Below, piece after piece: positions 32,560-45,614 of a DNA stretch of 64,000 nt (position 1 is its first letter; every line of letters begins with the position of its first letter). This DNA comes from Ophiostoma sp. CBS 140.51 (lineage: Eukaryota > Ascomycota > Sordariomycetes > Ophiostomatales > Ophiostomataceae), in NCBI GenBank assembly GCA_029298735.1, contig JANSLP010000014.1, positions 186,001-250,000 of the forward strand, written 5' to 3'. The translations under genes were made by a program, and so were the position numbers. The notes below the pieces were generated by a model. The model was not told the origin of the DNA, did no database searches, and saw only the letters and a program-made list of their open reading frames with translations.

Positions 32560-34669
32560 TAGGAGTGACTGGCTAGCCTGTTGGCCCTTCCACCTTCCAC
32601 CCCTTGTGCTTCTCTGCCTCCTCTTTTTTTACATCTACGCCGATTCCGGCCTCCCTTCCGACCTCGACCTCGTTCGACCGACTCCTCCCATTAAGCGGCT
32701 CTCTGATTTCAACTCCTCTTTGTTTCCTCTTTCCTCTTCCCTTCTTATTCTTCTCTGTTCCCCTGTCACAGCACTCTTGGCTTTCTGCTTTCGAATTTCG
32801 ATTCTTTTGGGGCTGTCGGGTCTGCCGGAGTACGGATTTGTCCGGTCGAGATGGAGGGAAGATAAAATACCAGCTCTCTTGTTCTTTGCTTTCTCATCCT
32901 CTCCCTCTCTCTTTTGCTGTCCATGTCTCGTCCTTTCACAATGCGGCCTCTTTTCTGTTCACATTTTTCTGTTCTGCGTCCCCGTTTCTGTTGGTGTGTG
33001 CGTACCTTGGGTATGAGCATTTTTTATTTTATCAGAGTACATTATGTCACATTTTATATAACAAATCGGTTGTGAAACTGATTGTTCATCCTGCCCGGTC
33101 GTTTTTATATCTGCCTACCGATTTGTGTGAATGCTTTCTCTTATTGCACCTATTGTGCCCGCTGGACTGCCCTTGTATTTGTCAATCTTGTAGAAAAAGC
33201 CTCCTTGTTTTAACCTCGTGACTACACTTGGAGCTCGTCCTCGACCTTTTCCTCCCATTTTCTCCCTTTCTGCAGCATGCTTTGTCATAAATGGAGTCAT
33301 CACCAAATGCGCCAAGCGACAAAGAGCTTCAACAGAGCTCGATTCTTGCTTGCTAGTGGGCAAGAGCTGTTCGCGGGTTCCACTTTTGTGCTTTTGCGAC
33401 AGCGTGTTGGCTACCTTTTTCTAGGCAGGTGCAGGCAAGCAGCTTCAAAAGCATTGCAGGCCTCTCATTGGCCTATTGTCAAGCTGCAGCGAATCAGCGT
33501 GCAGAATTGGGCACCAACTGCTGCCTGAGGCCACTTGAGAGAAAGGAGGAAACCACCATTCTTGACATGGCTCCACCCAAGCCACGCGCCCAAGGCCAGT
33601 AGGGTCCTGTTTTCTCTGTTACTCTTGTCTTTTTGCGCGAAAATGCTGTGCCTGCCACGTATTTTGCCGTATTTTCGCCCTTGCCTCAGTTTCCTCAATG
33701 CTGTCGGAGGCTCCTGCCACCCAATCATTGTTTCCAATAGCGCCTCCAACCACACACACATACCACACCACTGTAGCTTTGGTTTGCACCTTCCTGTCCC
33801 TAAAATCTGCACTCCAGTCGCTGTGTTCTCGTTCCCACTCCCAGCACCAAGGAAGAAGAAAATAGGAGCACTTCCGCCAGGGAAGCTATTTACCCTCACT
33901 CTTTTCCCCCTTCCTTCCCTTTCCTACGCAAAGGAATTCTAGAGCTTCCTCCTTCCCTTTTCCTCACCCTCTTCTCTCCTTTCTCACCATTTCCTTTCCT
34001 TTTATTTTTCTTTCTTCATATCTCCTTATATAGCGCTGCTGTCTGCGCGCCTTTTATTTCCTTGATTCTCTATCGTTCGCTCATTTGTGTCTTTTTTTAC
34101 CTTGTCTCTAGCAGCCCGAAAAAAACGAGACGATCCGCGTCCCAAAAATCCGCTGCCCAGTTTTCCTGCCCTCTTTTTTTCTCAGCTCTTTACTCGACAA
34201 CAACAAATATCGACGGCAACCTTTCGTCGACACACCCAATACGCCGCATCGACGAGCATATCCATTCTCTCAACGGGTACCGACATGCTCGCAGCTTTCG
34301 ATACCACCTCCTAAGCTCCGACACACCCTCTCCTTCTCCCCCCTGGCCCGGCCTCGCGACGAATCCTTGCGACGCGACCCCGAGGAGCTTTTTAAGACGA
34401 CAGAGTCTTGTCGACAGAGGGAGCCTCAAGAAACGAACATATCTTTCGACCTGTCTTCGGATTGAAACACGCGTGACCTACGGCGGCGACTTTGACGCGT
34501 CTCCTTTTTGGCATCGACCCGAGTATCACTCGATCTGGTGATCAAGCAAACGACGCGCTTGTTCACTTCACAAGACCTACACACCCACCCTTTTAACCTT
34601 ATCTACCTCGTCCTTGACATCGCAAGGCATCTCTCCTAGACCAAGGCGAACACTCTACAACACGCAACA
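32560..34669. other. intergenic region before NUP145
   Basis: About 2.1 kb. A nearly pure pyrimidine tract runs from about 33944 to 34018, followed by a CT-rich probable leader to the NUP145 start. No convincing gene was found. Confidence 0.5.
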
Positions 34670-37600
34670 ATGGCGTTCGGGGGCGGTTTCGGCGGCTTCG
34701 GCCAGCAGAACCAGACCCAGCAAACCGGCGGCTTTGGCGGTTTCGGCACCAACAACACTACGACCGGAGGTATGTACCAGACTCGACTTTTGTCTTTATT
34801 TTATCTGCTGCTTTTGTGTCTTCTTTCTTTCAATATGTTCCTGCTTGTCCTGTAATCGCGTCTTTTCTGCTTTCTTGCCCCGCGAAAAGGCTGCACCCTG
34901 CCCAGTCAACTCGGGCGTGTCTTCACTCTCGTCTCCGATCTTCTCTTCGACTCGGCCACACCTCGTCATTCACCATGGCGCCTGGCTGGGTCGAGTTGTG
35001 AATAAGTAGGAGGTGAGGCTGGGAGAATTGCGCACGAGGGGCATCTTCTTGACGCGTCTTGTGCAAGCCTTTCTGCTTTGCTTCTACTTTGTCTGCAACC
35101 TCGCCGTATTCACCTACCACCAACCTACTACTACCCCAAAGCACCTGCCCACAGCTTCCCCCCAGACACCGCAGGACTAACGAGATTTTTTCTTCTCTTT
35201 TTACGTGCTCGTCGAAGCAGGGTTTGGAACAAATACAAACACTTTTGGCGGTACTATTCAGAACGCTGGTACCGGTCTGTTTGGCAATACCGGAGCTACT
35301 GGCGGCTTTGGATCCTCGACTGGTATGGCATCTGGCGCCTTTCCAACGCGTTAACCCTTTTTTCTTTGTTTTCTGTTTGCTTTGCCATTGTCCTGTCCTC
35401 TCACTCCCACCTCGCTTCTTTTTCACTGGCTCGTCCTCACTCTTTTCTCCGTCTTTTTTTTGTTCTCTCTTTCAATGTTTCTATTATACCCTCCCCCTTT
35501 CACGGAACTAACCAAATCTCAATTCTAGGTGGCTTTGGCAGCACTGGCACTGGCGCTTTTGGCGCCGCAAAGCCTGCATTTGGTGCGACGACCTCGGCCG
35601 GCGGCGGTCTCTTCGGATCTACTACGGCTACTGCCGGCAGCACAGGCTTCGGTGGCGGCGGCGGATTCGGCTCTACCGCAACGACCTCATCACCATTCGG
35701 TGGCGGCGGCGGCACTTCGCTGTTCGGCGCTACTGCAAACAAACCCGCTTTCGGCGCTTCGACTGGCACAGGTGGACTTTTTGGCTCGACCCCCGCAGGA
35801 ACCTCGACGACGACCGGGTTTGGCGGTGCCACGACGACCGGGTTCGGCGCGACGGCCAACCCAGGTATCGGCACCAATGTTGGCGACCCTCCTGGCACCA
35901 ACTCCGTCGCCTTCCAGCCCTATATTGAGAAGGAGGCGACGACCAACCAACAGAACAGCTTCCAGAACATCCTTTTCATGGATGCCTACAAGAAGTGGTC
36001 GCCCGAGGAGCTGCGTCTGACCGATTACAACCAGGGCCGCCGTTACGGCAATGCGACTGGCACCGGTGCCTTTGGTGTTGGCTCTGGCTTTGGCGGGTTC
36101 GGTGCTACTAGCACTCCTGCCGCGACTGGCACCACTGGCGGTCTCTTCGGTGGTGGCGGTACGACCACAGGTGGCTTCGGCGCTACCAGCACCCCAGCGA
36201 CTGGTGGCTTCGGTGCCACTTCGACCGGCGGTGGCCTTTTCGGTGCGAAGCCCGCAACAACAGGCGGCCTCTTTGGCAGCACACCGGCAGCCACTGGCAC
36301 AACGACCGGTGGTGGTCTCTTTGGCGGCGGCGGCACCACGGGCGGTTTTGGTGCCTCAACTACTGGTGGTGGCTTCGGCTCTACCCCCTCCACCGGCACC
36401 ACTGGCGGTCTCTTCGGTAGCACCGCGACTCAGAGCAAGCCTGCTACCGGCTTCGGTTTCGGTGGCGCCACGCAAGGCACAACCGGCTTTGGCGCCTCTG
36501 GAGGCACAAGCACATTCGGCACGCCCCAGGCCGGCGCCACTACTGGCGGTGGTCTGTTTGGCAGCACTCCTGCCGCCACTGGCACAACAACCGGTGGCGG
36601 CCTCTTTGGCGGTGGAGCTCAGACTGGTGCTGCAACTACTGGCTTTGGTACCCCGGCAGCCACTGGATTCGGCGCTCAGCAGCAGACTGGCGGAGGTCTC
36701 TTTGGTCAGGCCAAGCCTGCTACCGGCGGCCTGTTCGGCTCGACCCCCACTGCTACCACTGGCACCGGCACGACCGGCGGTGGCCTGTTCGGCTCTTCCA
36801 CCGCCACTACACCATTCGGCGGCACAGCTGGTACACAGCAGACTGGCGGTCTTTTTGGTGCCAAGCCAGCAGCGACTACCACAGGCGGTGGCCTCTTCGG
36901 CGGTGGTGGTCTGGGCCAACCTGCAACTGGTACTCAGACTGGTGGCGGCCTCTTTGGTGGCATGGGCCAGACTGGTCAGACACAGCAGCAGCCCCAGCAG
37001 TCCGGCGGACTGTTTGGAAGCTCTCTGGGTCAGTCCCAGCCGAAGCCGTCTCTGTTCGGCACATCTGCTCCCGCCACTGGCGGTGGCCTTTTTGGTGGCC
37101 AGCAGAGCACACAGCCGCAACAGGGCGGTATGTTTGGTCAGAGCACCGCTGCTGCCCAGCCTCAGGCAGGCGGCCTGGGTGGTTCCCTCTTTGGTAACTC
37201 ACAGCAAGGCAGCCTCGGCCTGGGTGCCTCTCAGGGCCTGACCACCAGCATCAACGACACCGGTGCTTACGGCGCGCCCTCTCTGTTCCAGAGCCTGGCC
37301 GCTCAGGAGGTTCAGAACCCTGGCCCTCTTGCCACACCCTTGTCCGTGAACAAGACGAAGACTTCTAGGAGAAGCTCGATCCTGCCGCTCTACAAGATGA
37401 ACCCCGGCTCGGCATCCAAGTTTGCCACCCCTCAGAAGCGTGGCTACGGCTTTTCGTACAGCACTTTTGGCACTCCTAGCAGCGTGTCCAGCACTGCTAG
37501 CACGCCCGGCACTATGAGCCAGAGCCTGTTGGTTGGCAGCATCGGTCGCGGCGGCCTGACGAAGAGCATTTCGTCGAGCAACCTGCGCCGGACCTACAAC

Positions 37601-40600
37601 CCCGAAGACAGCATTCTGCTGCCAGGCGCCTTCTCGTCTAACTCTGGCCCCCGCTTTTATGGAAGCACCGGAAGCAGCAAGAAGCTTGTCATTAACCGTG
37701 ACATGCGCTCCGATCTCTTCTCCACTCCTAGCAAGGTTAAAGATTCTGGAGGCGCCGACTCTTTCGCGGATGCTGGTCTCGGCAGCACCCGCAAGCTGAC
37801 CAAGAGAGTGAGCTTTGACACGACCATTGCTAAGGACTCTGTTCCTGAGGCCGCCAACGGTAACAACGCTTCGGCCAGCGGCAGCGAGCCCGACATGGGC
37901 TACCTTCGCCCCCAGACTCGCTCGTCCAACGGCGCTAGCGGCTCCTCCAGCAACTCTGGCAACGGCAGCAGCAGCTCTGCACTGATCGTCTCGCCGGCGT
38001 CCAACGAGCCTGAGATGGAGCAGGTCACCGGCAAGGAGCTTGCTATTGTCCACGAGGAGGAGGCTTCGCCCGTGAGAGCCCGTTGCATCCCCAACAACTA
38101 CCAGATCAACAGCAAGGAGCTCGGTAACTACTGGATGTCGCCCTCCAAGGAGGAGATTGAGCAGATGAATCGCGTCCAGCGCCAGCAGGTCGTCAACTTC
38201 ACTGTCGGCCGCACCAACGTCGGCCAGGTGCGTTTCCGCGTCCCTGTTGACCTGACAAAGATCAATCTAGACTCCATCATGGACGGCATTGTGACCCTGA
38301 TCATCCGTTCTGCCACTGTCTACCCCGATGTCCAGACCAAGCCGCCTGTCGGCCAGGGTCTCAACGTCCCTGCTGAGATCCTCCTTCTCCACACTTGCCC
38401 TCGCAGCGGCCCTGATGCGCCGCCCGCCAAGATGAAGAAGCACATCACGCGCCTCAAGAGCATCCCTGACACCACTTTTGTCAGATACGACGAGCAGACC
38501 GCCGCCTGGGCCTTCCGGGTTGAGCACTTCACCACCTACGGTCTGGACGACGACGATGAGGATGACGAGACCGACGCCGAGACGACCCGCCTGTCTGCAG
38601 CAGCTGGCAGTGCCGCCCCTGCGCCTGCCTTCAACGCTGTGATTCCCTCGACTGAGCAGGTGAACGACGAGGATACCTTTGATTTTCGTCGCCGCAAACA
38701 CGTCTCGGTTCCCGGCGCCTTTGACGACAGCCACGACATTATTGATGACGAGGACGAGGAAGGCGATGTGACTTTCCAGCAGTCTTTTTTATCTAATCGC
38801 TCCGCGGACATGAACGCCCAGGCCGTGGTGCCCATCAGCACGATGGAGCACGACCACGACATGGAACAAGGCGAGGATAGTGAACTGTATGAGAACGAGG
38901 GCGAGGCGCCTTTTTCTCAGCAGCTCTATTCTGCCGCGGAGCTCGACGACAACAACAGCCTCGAACCCTACCCCTTTCTTCCCAACCTCCCGCCGGTTGT
39001 TCAAGAGACGCCTGCCGGCATCATGCGCGCTCGGCTCCGGGCCATCAAGGAGTCCAACACGCCCCTGAAGGTCCAGGTCGCCGACGGCGACAACTGGATG
39101 GAGATGCTGCAGAAGACGGTCAGCCCCCAGAAGCGTGACCGCGCTGCCCTCAAGGCTCTCGGCGAGCACGGTGCTCCCGAGAAGCTTGCTTTCAATGAGA
39201 GCATCGCCAACTTCGACAAAAAGGCTGCCGCCTCTACCACAGCGCGCGGCTTCAACGCGAACGACAACCGTGGCTTTGCCACCAGCATCGACCTCATGAA
39301 CTCGCTCTTCGAAAAGGCCAAGGCCCCAACGACCCAGGTGCCCGAGACGATTGCTCCCGCCAAGGGCTTTGTGAAGGTCCGTGGTGCCCTCCTCGTCCAA
39401 TAGACGATTTTTGGTCCCCCTTGTGCTGTTTTCTTACCCCTTCACACACACATACACATCTTCCTCATCGAAATCTTTTTGTTACCCTCATCACATCCCA
39501 CACCTCCCTATGATTATGCACATTGGCGTTGGAACCGTGTTTCGTTATTTGGCCTTTAACTTTCCAATTTAATGCTTGCATCTGCTGTGTACCTTACTTC
39601 GCATCGAAATACAAAATACTCAAAATCACAAAAAAAAAGTTCCCATTGACTAAATGTTGTTCTGTTTCTAGTGGCCCTACAAGAGAACCAACAAAGCTGT
39701 CGACGACGATGACGCCTCCATGGACCCCACGGACCGCGCTTTCCACGACGCCGTGAGACCCATTTGGTCCACAGACGGAGCATGTATTGTCACCGAGGCA
39801 CAGACCGACGACACCGAGCCCTCTCTCAAGCGGATTCGCATCTACGATTCCATTGGCGCACAACTGACAGATGTACGTTGCAACCATGCGTCTCACCTAT
39901 ACACATGAAAATATCTACAAAAAAAATGAAAACGAAAAAAAAAAAAAAACTAACCAAGACCCAGTACTCCTTGGAGGGTCTGTCAGATCACAAGGATGTC
40001 GTGGATGTCCAGGTCGCCGATGGTGTGCCGACCATTTCGACTCGCCGCATCCCCGAGATCAAGGCTTTTGCTGGTTTCTGCGAGCAGGCCAACCGTAGCC
40101 GGTCCGCTGGCGCCAGCAATCTGTCACAGCAGCTAGGCGCCTACGAGCAGTCAGTCTGGGAGCTTGCGAGTGTGCTCTTTGACCCCATTGACGAGAATGC
40201 CTCTACCTCGGGAGACCAGTCCCGCCAGCGCAGAGACAACCTGGCCAAATTCTGGGCACAGCTTGTCGAGGGCTCCTCGTCAGCCAAGTCCCTGGACCAG
40301 GCACAGTCGCTCGAGGAGAAAGCATTTCTCTACCTTGCCTCCCGCAAGGCTCCTGAGGCCTGTCGTGCTCTCGTCGATGGCAAGAACTTCAAGCTCGCCA
40401 CGCTGGTGTCTCTGATCGGCACGGGCGACTCTTTCAAGAAGGACATGCGCGAGCAGATGGACGACTGGCAGCAGGGCGATGCCCTCTCCGAGTTCAGCGT
40501 CCCACTGCGGTCGATCTACTCTTTGCTTGCCGGTAATGTCGCTGTTTGTGAGGGAAAGAAAGGCGGTGGTGTCGAGAACCGCATGAGCTCGGTCGTCCTG

Positions 40601-41911
40601 TCTAACTGGTTCGGTCTGGACTGGAAGCAGGCGTTTGGTCTCCGTCTCTGGTACGGCATTTCTGCCGGCGAGGGCATTGAGTCTGCTGTTGCCAAATATG
40701 TTGAGGATCTCGAGCAAGGCCGCGTGCCTGCACCTCGGCCATGGTACACAACACAGCGGGACATCACCGCTGCATGGGCCGACCCGCAGCGCGAGCTGCG
40801 CGAGGACCTGTTGTTTGGCCTGCTCAAGGTCGCTGCGGGCCTTGCCCGCCTCGAGGACGTACTGGAGCCCGAGAACTCACAGCCCTCGCCGTTCCGGTAC
40901 CGGTTCTGCTGGCAAATCAACCAGGCCCTGTCGGGTGTTGAGAGCATCAGCCCTTCGGCCAAGCTGTCTACGGAGAAGGCCGACGCACTGTCTACATCCT
41001 ACGCTTCAGAGGTCGTCTATCAGAACGACCGCTTTGCCACTGGTGCTAGCGATGGTACCTGGGTCCACGCCATCTGGGTGCTGTTGCATCTGTCAGACCG
41101 CAACTCACGGACGCACGCCGTCCAGGACGTTCTGGCGCGCCACACAGGCTCGCTGTTTGCTAACAATGGCGCTAAGTCGAACCTCTACGACAACCTGGTG
41201 GACGACCTAAAGATCCCGGCACAATGGGTGTGGCAGGCTGCCGCGCTTTACTGGCGCAACGAGCAGAACCAGCCGGTGCTCGAGGCCGAGTGCCTCTTGC
41301 GCGCCTCGGCCTTTGCAGACGCGCACCGCATCTTTGTCAAGGAGCTGGCACCCAAGGGCATTGTCGAGCGCAACTACAGTGACATTGCCGAGATGCTGGA
41401 GAAGTTGCAGCCGCATCGCCAGCAAATCAAAGACTGGACGTTGGGCGGCGAGGTCTACAGCCGGTTCCTGGACCTGCTCACACTGCAGCGCGGCGGCACG
41501 CTTGGTGGCAGTGCTGGCGGCAACGCTGCACCGCGCACCCGTGGTCGCCAGCAACAGCAGGCCCGCGACGAGGCGGAACAGGCCTCTGCGCAGCTTATTA
41601 GTGTTGTGGAGGCTCTAGCATCCAGCCTGCCGGCCATGTACGACAACGCAGGCAATGCGCTGCCTACGGAGGTAGCAGCTATTACGGAAATGGCAGATGT
41701 GGTAGCCAAGGAGACGATGGCACTGGCCAACAAGGGCAGAGTGAGTTACCCTGTTTACAAACTTAGTTTACTGCTGCAAACACAACTTGCTAACATTTTA
41801 CAGATGGACTTGACCAAGATTTCTCGTCTGCCTTTGACGGAGGACCGTCGTGTGCGCTACTCATCCGACCTTGCGTTTGCATACTACCGCGAGGTGATGA
41901 GTGCCCACTGA
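34670..41911 (+). CDS. NUP145: nucleoporin Nup145 precursor (Nup98-Nup96)
   Basis: Six exons: 34670-34769, 35221-35322, 35529-39376, 39672-39872, 39965-41740 and 41804-41911, giving about 2,044 aa. The N-terminal 800 residues are packed with GLFG and FG repeats, interrupted at about 205-240 by a Gle2-binding (GLEBS) segment (NSFQNILFMDAYKKWSPEEL). The autoproteolytic domain runs from about 919 to 1072 (RCIPNNYQINSKELGNYWMS ... VEHFTTYGL), with cleavage expected between Phe and Thr. An acidic linker leads to the helical Nup96/Nup145C part (WELASVLFDP, LSNWFGLDWKQAFGLRLWYG), a Y-complex scaffold subunit. Introns 1-3 are long (451, 206 and 295 nt). The exon 3 donor, GTCCGT, is irregular; it is chosen because it joins AKGFVK to WPYKRTNKAV in phase. 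Reading past it reaches a TAG at 39401. The last intron is 63 nt and stop-free. Confidence 0.93.
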
Positions 41912-42750
41912 GAGTGGTGAGAAGGAGAATTAAAATACCAAAAAAGGAAAAGAAAAGAAAAAAAGAAAGGAGAGAAAAACGGCACGGGAAAAGGCGGAAC
42001 AGTCTGCAAGTGTATTAAAATGGGAAAAGGATGGATGTGAGCAAGGGATTGTTTGTGCTGATCAGTGTCTTGGGGGAAGACTTGCTCGTGATGTATGGGC
42101 TTTTTTTGTTTTGATTTGAAACCCGTTGAGCATTTGGTTTGACGTGACGTTTGGCGTGTGCTTTGTGTACGATCCCCCAGGCGGAGCGCGGTTGCGTTGC
42201 ATGTACCCCCTTTTCTAACTTTCACTTTTTTTTTTCTTTAACTAGATAGAGCCCCGTAAAAGCTACTTTAATATTACGTTTTTGACACTTGACACTTGCA
42301 TGGTCGAATGCTGCAGAATTTCACATGTGATATGCAACCTAACACAACGCAGTGCAGGACACCACAAGCTCAGGCTAAAGACTCGAAGATTTTTGGGCTC
42401 TTTTGAGCAGAACTATGTCGTAATTGATGTAGGTATTATAGTCTATTTTCAAATGGCTATTTCCTAAAAAACAATGCAAAAATGGGTGACAGCTAGGAAA
42501 CGACTACAGGATAATGAAATCAGGACAAGATGCAGCATGAATAGGGTAACACAAACAAAGGAAAACCAATCTTCCTCATTCTCTTCACCGTCGTCAACTC
42601 TCGTCTTCCTGTCTTCTTCGCCTCTGTTTTTTTTCTGACTCGTCCTTCTCTTTACACACTCACTCCCTCTCTTCGCGCGGTATTTTGTTGTTTTGTTTTG
42701 CTTCGTTTTTAGGGTCAATATTGTACACGGGAAAATAGAACCGGCAGCAT
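41912..42750. other. tail-to-tail intergenic region, NUP145 / PEX11
   Basis: 3' flanks of two convergent genes, AT-rich, with a T run near 42227-42236. No gene or stable hairpin was noticed. Confidence 0.5.
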
Positions 42751-43482
42751 TTACGCCGTCTTCTTCCACTGGTTGTAGATACCAATGATACCCGAGGCGG
42801 TACCAGCCAGACCGACAACGCCGTCGTCAAAGTTGGTCCAGCCCAGGCTGCTCGTGGTGTTGGTCAGGTCGGCGGCGTCGCAAATCAGCTGGAGGTGGCT
42901 GGCCTGGCGCTCCTTGGCAATGCGCTTGCTCTCGACAACGCCCTCGCCGTCCTTGCGGTCAATGCGGGCCTCGCGCTCCTTGAGGCGGCGCAGGGTGAAG
43001 AGCTGCGCGAAGACGGAGCACAGCAGACCCAGCGTCCAGAGGCGGGTCGAGTCGCGCTTGAGGCGGGTGGCGAGCGTGCGGTTAGTGAGCTTGCGCACGC
43101 CCAGGGTCTCGGGCAGCAAGACCAGCTCAATCGTAAGGTAGCTGGCGTAACTCAGCTGGCGGCCGACGGTAGCGTAGCGCAGCACGGGCGAGCCGACGGC
43201 GGCGGTCGACAGCTTGGGGTCCTGGGACGCGGCCACGGCGGACTTGAAGTGCTCCATGTTCTTGCCGGCCTGCAGCAGCTTGCGGGCCTTGCCGAGAACG
43301 CCCTTCAGGGCAGCCCAGGGCGCAACCTCGGCGGTCGTGGCATTTGTGCGCAGACGGTACCAGACGTAGAAGCGGGCGAAGTACTGGACAGTGCGCATCA
43401 GCTTGTCGCGGCCGACGGTCGTGGCGGCGAAGCGGAGATAGTGCGCCACCGTAGGGTGGAACACGAGTGCGTCGGCAACCAT
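42751..43482 (-). CDS. PEX11: peroxisome-division membrane protein Pex11
   Basis: Single exon, 243 aa. The ATG at 43482 gives MVADALVFHPTVAHYLRFAA, the conserved Pex11 N-terminus; the upstream open frame is pyrimidine-rich leader. TVGRDKLMRTVQYFARF is the amphipathic helix that inserts into and tubulates the peroxisomal membrane. Later features are LYFLY-like hydrophobic segments around LSYASYLTIELVLL and LWTLGLLCSVFAQLFTLRRL, and a C-terminal hydrophobic helix (GVVGLAGTASGIIGIYNQW) ending in basic KKTA. The length fits fungal Pex11 (about 230-240 aa). It promotes peroxisome elongation and fission with Dnm1/Fis1 and supports fatty-acid oxidation. Confidence 0.93.
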   Translation of the reverse strand: MVADALVFHPTVAHYLRFAATTVGRDKLMRTVQYFARFYVWYRLRTNATTAEVAPWAALKGVLGKARKLLQAGKNMEHFKSAVAASQDPKLSTAAVGSPVLRYATVGRQLSYASYLTIELVLLPETLGVRKLTNRTLATRLKRDSTRLWTLGLLCSVFAQLFTLRRLKEREARIDRKDGEGVVESKRIAKERQASHLQLICDAADLTNTTSSLGWTNFDDGVVGLAGTASGIIGIYNQWKKTA

Positions 43483-45614
43483 TGTGAAGGAGGAGGGTGT
43501 GTGGAGGAGAATGAAGGAGAGAGAAAAGAGGTCGAGGTTGAGGTTGAGATCGAGGACGATGTCGAAGGAGGTCGAAAAGGTGCGAGAGTCGTCGGAAGAA
43601 AAGGGACAATCGGCTAACAAGGTTGACGGGAAGAGGCGATAATGATGCTCCGGTTTAAGGTTGTGGAGGTAGAGACGAAATGCGGAGATAAAGGAAGAGA
43701 ACAAAAGAAGAAGAAGAAAAGAAGAAAGGAGGAACAAGAGGAACAAGAGATGCCAAAAAGCGAGGCTGAGGTAAGATCAAGACAAGGAAGGAGGCTTGCG
43801 GGCTGTATTTAATTTTAATGCGCACCTGCCCTACTAGTTTCGCTATGTTTTGCTGCTTCTGTCTTGCCTTGCGAGATCAATCACGAGGAAAGAGCGAACG
43901 AACCGATGGCGTGGTCTGGGGAAGCAGCGCGTGGGCGAGCTGGCGAGGTTGCCGGCTGGGTCTCATTGCTCATTGCTGGCTATTGCGCTTTGCCCCCCTT
44001 CCAATGAGCACATGCCGAGGTTTGAACCGTCCGGTCTGGAGAAACAGACTCCGCCGGCACAACGTTAGCGAACAGCGGCAGCAGTTTTGGAGTCGAGCAG
44101 CCTAGGAATGGACAATTAAAAGTGGAAATTCTCCGCAGAAAAATAGTTGCATCAGCGCCCGGAAAATCAGGCAATAAGTACGGATCACGTCTAATCGCAA
44201 TGCATTTAAAGAATATCACAATATACTATAAAGCGATTTCGGAAAAGCACGGCCTTTCCTCATTCTGACCCGCTCCTCCCCCGCGCCTTCTCGTCATGTC
44301 ATGCACCAACAAGTCACGCACTTGCTCTGGTCAACTGACAAAGACCCAGCGGGAAAGAGCTCTTCTTCACTCCTGCATTCCGACTGGACCACCCCGCCGC
44401 AGAAAGCTCCCTCATTTGAAACTTTACACCAGCTGTGCCTGTAGCTCCCAGGGCTGCGCTCTGGATCCAGCTCGGGCCAATGTGGGCTGCGGCACTTGCC
44501 AACCCGGGAAATCTTCTTTGCAGCCAGCAACACCCACCAAGATTGCCTTTGATTGCCCATTTGTGCCCGCATTCCCCTCGGCCGGGCGCCAATGCCCAGC
44601 GAGCTTCGCTGATGTCTCTGTTACAGCATTCTTACATATGAGTTTCGTATTACCTATCTTGAGCAAGTAGCCATTGATCATCCGGGTATCTCTGGTTTGT
44701 TTAGCTCGACTCGGATCCCCAAGGGGCAATTGGCCTGTAAGAGCACGAGAAACGGGGGGCAATAGCCGGGGGAAGGCGCCACACGCTTTTTCGCGAGAGG
44801 GGGGAGGACGTCTCGTGCGCTGGAGAATGTTAGGAAGGAACGACCAGTGATAGGAAAGAGTATCCTTTCAAATGCTTTGTAAATGGCAAACGACGACGAC
44901 AAATACCTCTCATCATCTTGCCTCGTCTTGCCTCGAAAAACTGTGCTTCTACACCTTAAACAATTTCTGCGTAAATCCCGTCCACCTATCGTCTTGCGTG
45001 CTCACGTCAACTCGCTGTTCTCGTGCTCCAAGCCTCCTACTACCCGCCAAACCTCGTGGATACCCTGATGCCAGGAAAAACCACCAATCGTCGCGAGAAA
45101 CCGTCTGTCGTCCGCTAGCCGTTCTCCGCAGTCCGACTAGGAAAGCGCCCAGCTTCCTTTTCGCCCCTGTTCTTTTGATTCTCGGTGCTCCACAGCCGAG
45201 CGCCGTTGCTGCGTGGCTGGCTCTGGCCCTACCTATTATCGGTTGTTCGTTCGTCGTTCTTGCCCAGTCCAGTCCCAGAACAATATAAGAGGAGCCCCGG
45301 CCGTTTTCGTGACTTTCCCGCGTGCCTACCCTTTTTGATGTTGTTCCTGATCCAGACTTTGACGATACTTCACGAACACACGATATATACAGAAAGAGCC
45401 CTGCTACAGTCAGCTGCACCTGCCCTCTCCGTATAAACCAACTACGCTCCTTCCAACACTACGTCATCCAAGACGATCAACACCCCTTTCCCCTCCATCC
45501 CACCTTCCCTTTGCTCCTTGAACAAAAGGAACAGCTCTTTCTCGTGAGCTTCGTTTCTTCTCTTATTTTCCCCTTCGACTTCCACTTCACATTCTCAAAC
45601 CCCCGACATACACC
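43483..45614. other. divergent intergenic region, PEX11 / FBP1
   Basis: About 2.1 kb between start codons facing away from each other. The PEX11 side (43483-43760) is purine-rich on + (pyrimidine-rich leader on -). A TATAAG lies at about 45284-45289 upstream of FBP1, followed by a CT-rich leader. No additional gene is supported; open frames here lack coding character. Confidence 0.5.

Noticed and set aside
35529..37241. Long Ala/Leu-rich and Pro-rich frames overlapping NUP145
   Set aside because: They are alternate-frame shadows of the GLFG repeat coding sequence.
44015..44060. GGTTCAAACC on the - strand, resembling a tRNA B box
   Set aside because: The flanking bases do not pair into a T-arm and no A box or acceptor stem is present.
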